From Rhinopomastus cyanomelas (Eukaryota > Chordata > Aves > Bucerotiformes > Rhinopomastidae), in assembly GCA_013400115.1 (NCBI GenBank), contig VXBP01002290.1:186001-250000 (forward strand): DNA of 64,000 nucleotides, given 5' to 3'. The position numbers and the translations under genes were made by a program. Within the stretch, counting starts at the first letter, position 1, and each line of letters starts with the position of its first letter. This document shows positions 34,901 to 49,900 of this stretch, piece by piece. The notes below the pieces were generated by a model. It did not search any database. It was not told where the DNA came from and saw only the letters and a program-made list of their open reading frames with translations.

Positions 34901-37900
34901 CTCCACAACATTCTATTCTGAGATGCCGTAGCTGTTGTGCTCTTTTTCAGAATAGGGCTAATAACTGTTCCAGCCATGTCTGAACGTGCACTACACAGTA
35001 CAATGCTGTAGAGTGCTAGTGCATGATTATTAGAATTAAAAGCCCTATTAAATGCAGGATCAGCATCTCTAAAAATAGTCTTGTAATCCTATTTCTGACA
35101 TACAGCACTGTTCCAGACTGAGTAATGAGGTAGTGTCCGTGCTACGTAGTCTGAACCCCATTAAACTGCAAAATAACATCTTGCAGAGTGTGTAAATGAG
35201 ATCAGATTATTTTAACTGAATCCTGTCTCATGCTTCAGTTGAGATGTCACACCTTGCTAATCTGTTTCTTTTATGGCACCCAGGACACAAGTGAATACTT
35301 AGCACACACATGCTTTGGTTATGTAAAACGGCCCCTGCACTGCAGGTGTTCATGTGTTCATCTTTCAAAGCATCTTGAGGATGCTGCTTAAATGGAAGGT
35401 GGTGTATGAAAGCAAGCTGCAAGATGAATTCTTTCAGCTCCGCACTGCCTACAACAATGAGAACACAATGAGATTTATTCTTGGGAAAACAGAAACAAAG
35501 CCAAGGTTCTTGATATTTCTATATCCTTGCAATATTCGTGCACCCTCACAGAAATAACTCAGCCATAGGACTCTCAATGGTACTTCTGACGTGTTGGTGT
35601 TATGGTACAAGCTTTGTTGCAGATAATAACATTTTCATGTCTATCTGTGGTTATGACCAGTACTTCTTAGAGAGCAGACCTTTCAGATTACCACCTGTAT
35701 CCAAATCCTTTTTGCACCTCTTTTAATTCTACCTATATGCTGAGTGAAGGCAGAGCACATCACCCTTACCTTTTCTCTAGGCATGCATTTCTCTTCCAAC
35801 TGGCTGCACGTATAGTCTAATTTCTTCAGCTTTGAGAGACTCCACATTTCTTTCCTCCCTTGGGACTAGCTTCAGATGGATTTATCTTTCCAATAATTTG
35901 TTCCTCCTGCCTCTGTTGTCATTGTCAATACTGATGTTTGTCTCAGGAGCAGGACAATCTTAATTTGTGTGTTGTGAAAAGCTACTGCAATAAATGCTAT
36001 GACAGTAGGCTTTCTGTCACTTCAGGGAGTCGGGAATAATTGAGGGCCACCACAGGTTTATATAATTGTCTTTGACAGTGAAGAACTACTTACATTTGAG
36101 AACACTGGTTTCAGCCTGCTTTTCCAATCATGTCTGCACTAGCCGGTCATTTCTGCAACACTTTTAAACAGAACGCAACGGTGAACACGCTAGTGCATCA
36201 AGAACCCAGGTTCAGGGCAGTGTTACTGAGTGACAGTGGTGATCTTGCTAGAGGCAGATTAACTATTTTACTTTAAAACTTCCAAGTGGGAATAACTTGA
36301 TATCTGCTTTTCAAAGTAGGGGTGAAGAAGATAGATAGAAGACAGATAGCCCCTGTTTGAAATAGTTGTAGAGGATTGTTAATTTGGGATTTTAAGAGGT
36401 GGTAACTGTAGAGAATTACTAACTTGAATGCTTTCTGAGGTTGTATGCATGATAAAAATACAGTGCTTATCTTTTCTAAAGCTTCGTTCTGCAAAAAGAT
36501 GTTCAAGTGATTTAAACCCTGTATTGTTAATCCAAGTAGAAACAACAGCCAGTGCTGAAGTAAGATCAGGAAATATCCCTAAAGTGAGAAGGGAGAAACA
36601 GTTAATCACGGCTGAGCAAGAACGTGCTCCTGCTTTTGCTTTTATAGCTGGTTAGTTATCTGCAGGGTGGCAACGTTATGAAGTTTGTGGGAACAAAATG
36701 TCAAATCATCCAAGTCATTTGTCCTAGCTCAATCTTTCAGTGCTGAGACGGCTTTTGGAAGATTAACAAAGAAAATAACATGGGCAGTGGCATTATATCA
36801 CAATTTAATGAAATGGGTCTGAAAAAAACCAGAGGCAAGCTAAGGAAATGCCTCCCACCAAGTTTTTCCACAGAGTCAACAGCAGGAGATTTAGCTCTAT
36901 AATCTGCTAAAAAAATAGAAGCATTCCAAACGTAATGAGCCACCTCTCATTAAAATTCTGAGAAAATTACTTCTTACTTCACTGGAAATTGAATCAACCA
37001 TGTAAGCAATAGTCCATAAGCAGAAGAAATGTGCTTCAAAATCTTCAGACTATTTTGCAAAGGAAGTTCATGCCAAAACAGCAAGTTTGAAAGCTGTGAT
37101 TAGGCACTTGGTGAAGTGTAACTCCCACTGACGCTGAAATTATCAGCAGTTTTGCAACTCAGTCCTGATGTGTTAGCCCCCAGCTTTTAAGGGATGCATA
37201 ACAAAATTCTTACAAAAATCAGATTAACTTTGGGAAATTGGAATGCGGTGCCTTAACACTTCGGTTCTTCTGAGTGATGCACAGCAGTAAGGGTCCTGAT
37301 TCTGAGTCTGGCCACAGATCAATGTGTCTGAATTACAGAATCACAGAATCACGAATGTTACAGGTTGGAAGGGACCTCGAAAGATCATCTGAGTCCAACC
37401 CCTCCTGCTGGAGCAGGGTAAGCCTGCAGTACTGTCTCGAAATACGCTGTCCTACGTGGGGTTCAAACCCATGACCCCAGGAATTCAGAGTCCCATGCTC
37501 TACCAACTGAGCCAGCCAGACCTTTGAATGTTTTTTAATAGCTAAAATACAGGAGTCTGTGTCCAGAAATGTGAATTTTGTTTTCCACTTTCTTGCAGAG
37601 AAGGAACAACAATGTTTATTTTAACTCAAAAAGTCTGATTTCTCGGTTTATTGAATTTTCAGAGAAATTCAAGGTGCTATTGGTAGAATTCCGAGGTTTT
37701 CAAGAGAGACTCTGCTTAAGTGAAATGAATGAATGTTTCTAAAACACTTTGAGATCCTTGACCAGCAAGTTCCTCAGACCCTTCCTGCCCAGACCTTTAC
37801 ACCACAGGAAGGAAGGATTCAACGTGCATAGTCCTAGAGCACTATGCTTTACTGGGTTGCCCAGGGATTCTTAGTCTACAGCTATGCAAGAAGACAAGGA

Positions 37901-40900
37901 AGTTATCCTAATCTCCTACCAGCCAGAGCTGTGTTTACACTGACCATAAAGAAACCAAGTTCTTGCTGTTTTCAGGCCTTTAGACAAGGCTCTGCCCCTT
38001 CCTGTCTGGGGTAAGTGCCTGTAGTTTTGTGTCACAGCTCTTTGATAAGTCATCACATTTAACAGCAAAAAAGGCTTTTGGCTTCCCATCTCATACAAGA
38101 GCAAAAGATCTGGAGCTTAGGGTCATGATTTAGCGGTGGGCTTGGTACAGTTGGGTTGTTGACTGGGCTTGATGATGTTTTCCAATCTAAATGATTCCAT
38201 GATTCTAAAGGTTTATTTAACTCCCTGTAGATTCAAAAAGTATGTGCCTAAGACTAGCATTACATTTGTATGCCAGCTACATCCTTGGAGGCACCAATCT
38301 TCTCTGTCTGCTTTTCTGTTTAACTGCTGTTTCCGCAAGCCTGCTCAGCCTTTACTCCTGCTCTGTCCACCTGCTCAGTGTCCACCTGCTCAGTGCACTA
38401 ACAGAAGAGCCCACCATGCTGAGGAGCTAAGAGGAGACCTTTCCTGCAGAACACCTAAGTAGAAGCTGTTCAGTGTGAGATCTGCAATTGTTCTGAGACA
38501 CTTCACAAAGATTATTTTTCTGCCCCTAATTTATTATTATATATATTATTTATTACTATTTATTTATTATTATTTTGCACATCAGATTATTTTTGGTTGC
38601 CAAAAAGAAGGTGTGTAGTTAGTCTTGCAAGTGATAGATCTCCTCAGGTCTAGGATCCCTAAATCCTTAGAACAAATGTAAGAAGATCTTCAAAGTGATC
38701 CAGAGCAATTCTTCTTTAATGGTAGATGTCACTGTAAAATTAAAACAATATCCGTTTACATTGATTGTTAGAGTGTTAAAGTCAAATTTAAGAAAGGGAA
38801 GCCTGTTTCCATCATCTTTTTGTTTTTTATTTAGAAAGAGACACATCTCCTTCTCAGAACCTTATCGTCTGCATTTGGGGGAGGGGGTGTAGTTGCTTTT
38901 TCATCCAGACTCCACAGGCTCATTGCTGTGTTCTGTTTGTTTAAGGAGATTTTTCATAGGGCAAAAAAGGAAAAGAAATTGATTCTGTGCCAATACATTT
39001 TCCAGCTCCTGTACAGAAGGGGACTGAAACAGTTTATAGTGAAATCAGAAAAGCTAATAATGGTAAGTAAGCTAGTCAAAAATTAAACACATAAAGGAAG
39101 CATTTATGCAGAGATTAGGGATACATTTATGACTGAATGGTTTAGAAGATAAAGTCCATTAAAGAGATCCAAGTCACATAGGAACATGTTGAAGGGCAGC
39201 TATGAAATCACAGGTGCTGACAAATTGTTTAACACCTTCGTGGTTTCTCGTAAACCAGTGCTAATTAATGCAGTGAGGTGAATACTGCATTAACTAAACA
39301 TCTACTTCATCAGATCATTTGCACTGCATCTAGTAAATAGTTTGGCCATACATGTGGATCTGAACCATCTGAAGCCGTTTTAGGATTGGGCTACTGCTGT
39401 TGTGTTATCCTAAACTGCTCACAGACACTTTTCCTCCCAGTTGAGCCATGTTTGCCATGTGGTAAAAAAACCCCTCACATTGTGTTTAGATACAGCCTCA
39501 GCAAATACCTGTAAAGCCTTAAACTATAAACTCTAAAGACCTTTAAAGCAATAGAATCCTACCTGAGAGGGTGGGTTATCTGTTTTCAGCACCATCAGTG
39601 TCTCAGACGGCATGTGCTAGCCACTCTACCCTTCCACCTCCTGCATCAGACTTTCATACATGGGCAGTATCAGCTTTCTGGCAGTTATTGTCTGTAAAGG
39701 TGCTGGCAGTAATGAGTTCAAAGACAGCCAGTTAAAAGCAATTCTTCATAGTTTGTCAAAGACCAAATCAGAAAGGATTTCCTTTCAGCTCTTTTGTTAG
39801 GAACTCTAGCTGTGTATATACTAGGGCTAGAAACTGCTCAGGTTTTGTCCCCGTGCATGTTATCAGTTGGGTTTGTTGTGTGCCATTTTAAAGTTTTGAT
39901 TGTTGTGTTTTGGTTTGCTTATTTTTTTTTACTTTATAAAGAATTTCCTTTCTGCTCTGACACAGTATTCTAGGGAATCTCTCATATGAAGGTCTCCAAG
40001 TACTTTAGGAAACATTACTTAATTTTTCCTGGGGAGGACATATAAGGCAATTTTTATCTCCTCTTTACAGCTGAATAAACAGACAGATTAGTCATTTGTT
40101 GAAGGCAGTGTATTCAGACAGTGACAACACTAGGAAGAGAGTCTGTGAATCGTGATTCCTGGCTTGGTGCTGAGCCTCTCTGTGATGCTCATTTTTCACA
40201 GCCTTACAGTGAAAAGCAGAATATCCTTTACACTAAAGACCAGGGCTGGGCACCTCATGTAGGATCACCTGGCAGCGTCATGAGGAAAAATCAGCTCATT
40301 TCAGGGTGGACTCAAAGGCCACTAATCTTCTGAAGCATTTTCCAGGGAGTGTGAATTGGCTGGGCTGCAGACGGTGACTGCATAACTCCTCTCTTGCTTT
40401 CTGCTGAGGTGTGAAGTTGATTATTATGCCTTTCACTAGTCCTGTTTTTGACATAAGGCAATGTGTTATACAGGAGAAGGATGCTGTGTAAACTCATGGT
40501 TGGTGCAGCAGAGCTGTTTCAAAGTACCTGTTAGACTGCACTTGCCAAAACAGTGGGAACTGCAATGAACTGAGATATGATTGAAAAACTGAGGTGAATT
40601 AGCCAGATGATATGCAGACACCCCATAATCTCACAGTCCACCTGCTTTTTCATGCATACCATTCTACAGTTTCAGTTATTCTTGGAAACACAGTAACAGT
40701 TTATTGTTTTAATCACACTGGGTTTTCCTGACTGATCCACAGGAAAAGTGTTTCTATTAGATAAGCAGTGCATCACATAGCCACGGGCTGCTTTGCACAG
40801 CTGCATTACAGCCTGCGTAGGTGTAAACTCACTTGGATTTTTGATAGGCTGTGTGGTGGCAAGGTGTAAATGCAGCAGAGGATCCCTAGGACATCCATCT

Positions 40901-43900
40901 ATTTTCCTAGAGCACTTTAATATAGATTAATATATTAAAGGCAAATTGTGAAAGATGTTGAACATTAGCAGTAATTCAAACCCTTACACAGGTTTGAATA
41001 TTCTCTGAGATTTGTGAGCAAATGCCCAAGAGTGCAATGTACTTCAGGAAGTCAATAATTCAATCTGTCAGTAGTTGTTATGTCTGATGACTGAGCTCTT
41101 CATTTTGCTGATGGCTCTCACTGCTGCCTCCAGTAAGGCAGATGCCATTCCAGTTACCAACTTCCCCTGTACTTTGAGTTCTACAGCTGCTGCTTATGCC
41201 TGTCCCAAACCATGAATCCATAGTGCAGATAATGCTGACCTTTCCGAGGCCTTTGGTGATGTGCTGAGCATCTGCCATTATTCCTTGTCTTTTTATTTCC
41301 CTGGTACTGACTACCCCCTGTTAAAATCAGTTTAGTGTCTCCATCACACCATGGTAAGACTTCTACTGTGCTGCTTTTCTTATTGTGAGCACTGGGCCTA
41401 AAGAACTGTTGCATTAAATGTAAAACCAGACTGTCAAATGCACATTTCAAATCCCAGAAGACCTGCAGGTCATTTGCAGAATTCAGCGCTAGTCAGGGGC
41501 ATTGTAGTTCAAAGTGTCAGTTGACACCAGATGTCCTCTGATACAATGAGAGTTTTAAGGAGGATGATGATCACTAGCACTGTCTCTGGGAGCAACTCAA
41601 AGAAATTAAGTTGTCTTTGCATTGTTGGTGAAAGGTTAGTTTGATTCACAGAAAGAAAACTTAGTCTTCATGAAGATCACACAAGTATTGTTTTAAAACA
41701 TTTTCTGGAGCAATAGGCTGATGGTTTAGTATTTTACGTAAAGTACCTAGTCTTGAAGTCCTTCACATCTATCAGGGTGAATTGATTTCCGTGAAATACT
41801 GCTTTCTCTGGTTGTTCTACAAAAAGGCCAAAGTATATTGGGGGCCAGGAACATCCCGCTCAGCCTCAGAGCTGTGGCTTTTTGTTCGGAAAGGACTGAG
41901 ACAGTTGGAGGCTTAAGCAAAACAGGCAATTGTCTAAATCAGCAGACTGCCAAGGGTGATAAAACTACCTTTGCCCTGCTGCCTCCTTTGCTGGAGTCTC
42001 TGGGTGGGCAGCTGATGTTTTTCCTGAGGGAGGGGTCAGGATGTGTCAGATACTAAGTTCAGCAGGGTGGAGGCTCTGTTAGATGCGGGATTTAGTTCCA
42101 TCACACCTTTCATCCTCCCAAGAGGCAGTATGGGGCAGGAAGTCCAAGCAGCTCCATACTCATGCTTTATCTCAGCAATGCTTCTTCCCTCAACACTGAT
42201 CCCAGTCCTTGGGGTAGCACAGTTCTCTTCAGAGAGGTGAGAAGATGAGCGTCTACTCCAGTTCACATCATTCCAGGCCTTTCTGTGCAAGGCAGTATAT
42301 TAGTAGGTTCCTGCTCTCCTTAGTGAACTCTGCTTTTGCTCTGCATCAAATGCAAAGCTCAGGGAGGCCAGTGATAGGCTTCGCACTGAGCTTGCTATGT
42401 GCTGAGTTGAACTTAAGTGGCCCATTGTAAGAAAGCTATTATTAATTTTCCTACTAGGAAAATGGAAATGAGGTGAACAAAATGCAGAGACAGCCTTTAT
42501 GCTGCTAAGTCTGGAAAAATGAACCAGTTACTTGGAAGCAAGTGTGGTGTCGAGACAGGAAATTCTAAGAATCCTATTGCAACCAACAATGTACTGTGGA
42601 AAAATAAATATATCCCAGTGGAGAGAGGCATGAGAAATCCCCACTGCATTCAGTGGTTTGGAACAAACTATTCAAAATCAGTCCTAGCAATCAGGAAATC
42701 TGCTCAAATACTTTCCTGCTACTGAGGCTCAGGCTTAACACCTCTGTACTTAGCCAGGATTTCCACTGAAAGCCTTTTCCAGCTTAAAGAAAACTCACGA
42801 GGTCTGGGGATCCAATACATTGTCAAAAACTCAGGACTACTGAGCACGTACTAGTTGTGTGCAGACTGAAATCATGCAAATAGCCTGCCACTTCTCCAAA
42901 ATAAAAACTCTTTGGGTCTTTGCGTTTCAAGACATATTCTAGACCAAAACCTCAATCTGTGAGACACTGATTGCAATGCCAAATGCTTAGAATAGCTGAT
43001 GCCAAGAATTAGTCAAAGCCAGATGGTTTCAGTAAAGCACAAATGCACAGGGAGCTTCTGACCTTGCTTGAACCTAAAATGCAGAGCTGGGCTGTGTGCA
43101 TGCCCCTGTGTAAGATCTGTTCCCAAGCTGCCTGCCAAGAATCTCTGTTAGAAACTACTGCTCTAATAAAAAAGGCTTGGCTGAAGGTAGTATGTGTCTG
43201 CAGTTCAGCATCTTCAGTTGATAATCAAGCAACTTAGCTTTCACCAGTACTGGAGATGGCTTTCAGACAGATTACGAATTGTGGCTCTTCAGACATGTTT
43301 TCTCTTCATAAAGGCAGAGCAGGTGGAGATGACAGTGTCTTAAATCCCTGCCATGACTGTATTCCTTTGTAAACGTGTGTTCTTTGAATTTAAGACCCCA
43401 TCAGGTAAAAACAATAGCAAGAGTCTAAATCCACCAGAAATCCATGAAACCCTGAGCTTTATTAGACTTGGAATTCTTTCCAGAAATCACCAGCATCAGA
43501 CCTTGAGGTCTAGTTCCCTTCATGCACTGTGCAGCTTCATGTTTGCCCTGCTGTGGAAGCTTGGCCAGATTTTCTGACTAGAACTAGAATCCAGCATATC
43601 TGATACCCCTGCTTTTGTTTGTGAGGTATCGCTAGATGTCAATTGAAAACACTTCTGTTCTTCATCACGGTAAAATCAGTGTGTTTCAAGTAAAAACCTC
43701 TCAGCAATTTTAACAGGAATGAAATGAAAAGATTGTGAAAAGACAGAGGTGGTAAGGAACCACCAAACACACCGTATGGCTGTGCTTTCGTTAGCAGCTA
43801 TATGCTGGCTCACCTCACTGGTGCCTGTCAGAAATCACGCAGCCTCCCCCAGCGCTCCCAAAGGACACAGATTGTGACATTCTCTGGCAGAGATATGGCA

Positions 43901-46900
43901 CAACCTAGAAAGCCACTCTGAATCTGGGTGACAGATAACAAGGAGGTGGGATCGCTGTCATTGTGACCTAGTAGCTTTAGGGTTGCAAACATCCCGTTGT
44001 TTGAAGTTTGGAATTTGTACAAAATTTCTCATTTCCTTTTTCCTGTAAGCACAATACATTGTGACAGAGGACTAAATGACAGCTCGTTAGTGTCTCACTT
44101 CATAAAGCTTACATACGGTTTTGTCTCCTTAAAGTCATGCTTTGATGTAGGGCCCAGTGGGATTGTTCACGTCTGTCAACTTTGTGTCAGGACACAGAGA
44201 GCTTTGAAGTGTTTCTCATGTAACTTTGTATTTTGTTTCTTATAAAACTGGCTAAACATACAAAGATCAATTTTGCCAGGCATGGAGATTTTACATTGAA
44301 ATTAGATTTATGTACAATCCTAACCTAATAAAAATGAGAAGGTAGAAAACTTAATGTACAAGCTTAACTGCACCCTAAATACACATGGAAGTACTCACAG
44401 AGCAGAGAGAAAAAGGCCTGAGCACTGTTATCTGTAAAGTTAGGTTCACGTGTGCAAGTTCCTTACGGCTTCTGCCTGATAATGGGGTTTCTGAAAGATC
44501 TTTGAGTGTTTATTTGTATTAGTAGCACTTATTGTACTATCCTTCATTTAAAGATTTCAGAGAACTCTAAAACTTTTGCAGAAGTGTTCTGTCCATGGGA
44601 GGACTGAGGTTATTATTGGCTGTTTAAAGAACACTTGCTTAGACAAAAGACAGACTGTCCCATGTTTATGGAGAAAAAACTGGTAAGATTAATCCAGAGC
44701 CCTAGTCCAAACCTTTTGTATTGGATGTAGTTCCTTGACACAACCTCTTGCCACTGCATTGGATGTACTTCCCAAGAAAATAATTACTTTCCGTGTGAAA
44801 TACAGGACAGAGCACTTTTAACAGGACCTGAGGCTTCTTCTAAAAGAGTTACTTTCCCTGTGTCTCTAGATTGCTTCACTTTCAGAGGGTACAGTAATAT
44901 TTGAGTTTTAGTAATTGAAAATATTCTATGAAACTTCTGAATAGCTGAGCCTAAGAATTAAAGTTTACTGTTGGAAAAGGAAAGTCCTCAGGCTCCCAGG
45001 CTTTCATGGGGAACAAACATCTTCTTATGAATAAAATTTCAGGTGTCTTTGCAGGGTCTTACTTGGCTCTGAACGTTGTTTTCTCTGTGGGATTTCTGCA
45101 GTACGTTCTTTTCCTGGCAAGGAACTGGAAGAGGAAGTATAATGCTCATGAGAACTTGCCTCTAAAAGGAAGATGCTTTTTGTCCAGTGACAGCTTGTGG
45201 TCTCAGTAGACTTCTGCTCTAAGCCACAATCAAGAAAGTTGTCAAACTTGTACTCTGTCCAGCATGGCCTTTGACCTATCTGGTCCCATCAGTGTACTTG
45301 AGTTAAGCTGATGCTTGGACACTTGTTAGGACCAGAGCTTAAACTCTAGTTGTAGGTAGCAATTCTACACCAGTGCAAGGCAAACAAAGATGAAACACAG
45401 AAGCCTATTTTCTGGGACAGAGAACTGATCCCTCTGCCATGTGCCGTTTCATAATTTCTACACTGTCTTTTATTTTGCAGATTCTGTGGAAAACAGGCTT
45501 TCTGTAAGTATCTGTTTTATACAAGCAGTTACGTAGGAGGAGATTGGATTGAGGCTGTTTGGTACCTAGGGAGATGCTCAAGTGTTGCTGTCTTTTAATT
45601 GTTTATTTGTTGTTTAACTGGACAGCTACTGGGCAATCCTTTCATATACAGATATATGTTCTGACTGAACAGGCTTTCAGTACTACGTTTATAGAATGGC
45701 CTGCTTTAAAAATCCATGGAACAGACTGGTATTTGGTCGTGCTGGTAAAGGAGGTAGATGACAAGTGAGGATTTGTGTTGAACTCCTGCACAGCTTTGGA
45801 TATGAGCCGCAAATATTCTTGCTGACCGACTGGGAGAACGTTGGGGCTGGCTGTTGCTCCCTTCAGGTTCCTGGTGGACCTGAGGCACTCCAGATTTGGG
45901 TGTGAAATTGTGCTAAGCTGGTTAATGCATCACTAGGGACAGAGCAGTTGCAGTCCCATCTGTAAAATCTATGGAGTTCAGTGCCTGTGAACCTCTGCGG
46001 GGTGTGTCTGTGCATACCAGCACAGATCCATGCTGTGACTGGAGTGTCCTGGGAACTGAGGTCCTTGGCAGCATGTGGAATGAAGAGTTGAGCTGAGCAG
46101 ATATGGCCCATCACCCAGGCTCACAGGAGTCACTTCTGTTCACTGCCCGTGGCTGTTTCCTTCTTGTTTCGTTTTCATCCACCAGATGTCTCTTAAGGGG
46201 GCTGGTGGTGAAAACTTGAGACTTTAAGAAATGTTCAAGACAGGCAGGGGGTTTTTTTTACCTCAGTGTGCATTGCAATGTCACAGTTGTGCAGCTTTTA
46301 CCAAGAGGTGAGAACAGCACCATCCACACATGGAGGATCTCACTGAAATAATTAAGAGTTTCATGAAGGTTCTGTAGGTGGTGAATGACTTTACAGGGCT
46401 CAGAAGCCAGTGAAAAAATATGGATTAAAAACAGAAAGAATAAAAGTCTTGAATGAGCTGTTATTCTACTCTCAAGAGATCTAAGAGGCAGGGAACTTAT
46501 GTTTCAGGAGGACTTTTATGAATGTTGGATAAGTGATCTAATCCAGCCTCAAACCCTGCAGCCCCAGTGGCGTTTCTGCCACCCACTCAGCAACTTTGGA
46601 ACTTGTACTTAAAAAGAAAAAGAGAAAAAGCTCATAAATAAGAATCACAATAGCACAGTCTACGTCAGTTTATGGCATCCATTTGAGTTTTGAAAGGCTC
46701 CATCAGCACTCACAGCCCCATGGGATAAAAAACCAGCCCATTGTATTATTTACAGGCACTGGCAGTGCACTGAAGGTCACAGATTGTGTTACAGTAAACA
46801 GACAGATATTAACAGGCCAGTAGGGTTTAGAGTATCATTGTCTCTCTTAGTTTAAAGGTTTGTTTTTATTCTTTGCTCTCCATTTTCTAAAAATAAATGA

Positions 46901-49900
46901 AGCCGACCCCTTCTCTGGGTCATAGCAGGCATTCCTTGGAGAGTCACGCAGAAGAGAGTTTGTCCCTATCCGACACTAAAGGAGAAATGGTCCAAATTAG
47001 CAGAGGGAGATGTCTAGTGAAAGCTTGGGGACGAGGTTTTGTTCTTTATTTTTTCCACACCCTACAAAATGTATAATGAACATTGGATGCAAGACTGAAG
47101 ATTTCAATTAAAAATTATGAAATTAATTGAAAATTATTAATATTTTAATAAAACTGTTCTTTTCCTGTGACGAAAGTGAGTATTGTGAGGTTGCTTCAGT
47201 GAAAATACACTGACTACTCCGTAACTTTCAGCACAATAAATTGGCTTATTAAAGCTTGTTAGACCAGAGATCAATGAAGAAACAAGAGGGAGGAAAATGT
47301 CTGTGAGGGCAGTGTTTAATTTGTGTTGTCCGTACAAACTCCTGTTAACTGTAGGAGAGTGATCAAACTAGCAACGGTGAAACCAATCTCTTTTTCAGAA
47401 ACAGCCCCAAGTCAGCTTTGTAACTCTTGCACATTTTACTTGAGTTTTCTTGGAAGTAGCCTGGCTTGGTGACGTTGTTCCCTCCTTAGCTTCCGCTCAT
47501 GTGCTTAACAGAGTAACCGTCCCTTCTTTTGAAATGACTGGTCCGTATGTTATCACCTCCCACTAGACCAGATTGACCAATAAGTCACCTTCATCAGGGT
47601 TCCCAGCAAAATTATTTGGGTTGGACATTAGGAAAAAGTTCTTCATGGAAAGGGTCCTCAGGCCTTGGAACAGGACGCCCACAGAGGGGGTTGAATCGCC
47701 ATGCCTGGATGTGTTTAAAAGTCATGGAGATCTTAGGGACAGGATTTAGCAGTGGGTTGGGACAGTTGGGTTAATGCTTGGACGTACTGATTTAAAGGCC
47801 TTTTCCAACATAAATGAGTCTATGATTCTGTGATCCTGTCTCTTAAATTCCTGCTTCTATTAGCAATAAAGCCTGTGACAAAAAGTAGCAGGATCCCTCT
47901 TTTGAACTCTCCAGATAAGTGACCTAAAGTTGGACTGAACTTTTCTTTGCAGGTTTTCCATCCACCCCGTTTGCCTCTCGTCACTTTTCAGGCAACGTAG
48001 ATGAGTACAGAAGAGGCAAAGAGGTGCTTTCTATCACTATTTTCTTGCAACTGTTGGTTGGGGTTTTTGTTCTGTAGCTCGTTTGCACACAGTGCTTAAC
48101 GGTGATGTACCTCAGAGGTTTGGTCCAAATGAGTTGTTGATCCTACTCATGAAAAGGAAAACACTCCTTATAAAGTGATCAAGTGGCTTCGACTTCCTCC
48201 ACAGCTGTTCTGCTTCGTTATGGCAAAATGAAGTATTTGGCTCAGAGGTGAAGTTGCTTTCGATCTGCAGCTCCCTTGATTTGCGAGTGAAAGAGGCCTT
48301 CAGCAGCTAGGCTGGTCAGCCGGTGTCTTAATCACACGAAATGCCAGATGGATGACTTAGCTACAGTGACCTGTCAAAAGACTTGTACAATTTGACTTTG
48401 TTTAGGAAGCAATAGGGATCCCAGAAGTGTGGGACAAAGGGCACCACAAGCAGGGGGTTTTGCTAAGAGCTGTTTTCAGAGACTGGAGGACATGCAACCT
48501 TTTTGTTTCAGGAGTGATGGTGGGAACTCAAGGTCAGATCCCGCTGTCCTTTTCACTCTCTACATTTGAATAACATTGTGGGGTCCACACCACAGATAAT
48601 CTCTGAACTTACTCAGTTCTGATTTGATGTTCCAGAAAGCACAGGCAGGTAGAGCACTGCACTGTGCATAAGAAAAGTGAAGCAAATCATTTTAATGGGT
48701 GCTAGTCCTGCTCTCTTGTGCATTTGTCCCCACATAGTTTCTGTCAAAACACAAACAACCCAGCATGGAAAATTTAGGAATTTTGCTTCACCTTCACTGA
48801 GAGACCCTTACAAAACTGAGCCTAGGGCTTTAGTAAACACTGTGTACCAATAGTAAGTGTTGTGCCACATGTAGACATTGAAAGTGTTTGCATTGTGTCA
48901 AGTGTTTTTATTGTGTTAGAAAAACCATCAGTGAAAGATTGAATTGTATAAAGACCCAGTTGCAGTCCAGGTTCTGACTGGTTTGCAGTCCCGAGTACCT
49001 TGAACCTGAAAGTCTTGAACTTTTAGGGTGTTTAAAATGAACCTCGAGGTTTGGGCTGGGGCTTGCTTCCTTCTTTCTCCTCTGTTTCAGAAATTTGTAT
49101 CTTAAATGCCATCCATAGGAAGTATTTGCAAAAGAAATGAATTACTTAAAGAGGAACTGGGAGGAGGTTTCCTTCCTGAAATCAGAGCTGGCAATCTTTC
49201 TAAGTTATTTAATGGTCCCAGTTTCTGAAAACATATTGAAGGAAATATCTTAACAATGAGATAGCCACTTCGCCAAATACTAATTGGTATTGTGTCAAAT
49301 TTACCTCAGCGGTACATTCTGACTTCATTCCTCCTCCTCCTCTCCTACTGCCTCTTAGATGTGTGCATTTGTTTGTTTGTGTGACTCTGTCCTGGGGGTG
49401 CATGAGGACTGGCAGCCTGCATCAGGACATGGTGTACTTTGAGCTGCCTATTTGTTCAATCACAGAACGTGCCCTCTGAGACAGAAAACTGCACCATTTG
49501 GATCTAGTTGGAGAAATTTCTGGGGGGTTTTGGTCTACTTTCTTGTCTTACTCAAGTGATCCCAAAACTATTTTGTGAATTCTCAGTGGTGAAGGAATTG
49601 CTTTGCATTGCCCACGAAGCAGAGCCAGCTCCAAAGGGGGACCTGGCATGCGTTTAACTGCACAGTAAAGTGGCACAATGGTTTCAGACAGGAAACGAAG
49701 ATGAAGGATGTGTCCATTTAAAATTGAGGGGGGATTTGGGGCAGCCAGGATATGAAAAACAAGGTGATACTCTGAAATAAACATTGAATTATAAACCAGG
49801 AATTCCTGCCTCTGACTCACGGGGCAAATCCTTTGGGGGCAAGTCCACAAAAGGAATTAGGCGCCTCGGTGCAGGCAGACTAAACTATTCGGTTAGAGGG

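Larger units (their letters stand above)
33924..39005 (+). other. PECAM1: PECAM1 intron 13 (5.1 kb)
   Basis: It holds the tRNA-headed SINE candidate (37332-37521), a CR1 3' end (38108-38211), a 15-bp tandem duplication (38364-38393) and an ATT-rich low-complexity run (38525-38575). No further exon was found. Confidence 0.7.

Noticed and set aside
37448..37521. Functional tRNA gene on the minus strand
   Set aside because: The cloverleaf is recognisable, but there is a mismatch in the acceptor stem, a T-T pair at the end of the anticodon stem, one extra base after it, and no T-run terminator; it continues into a CR1 tail. A SINE head or pseudogene fits better.
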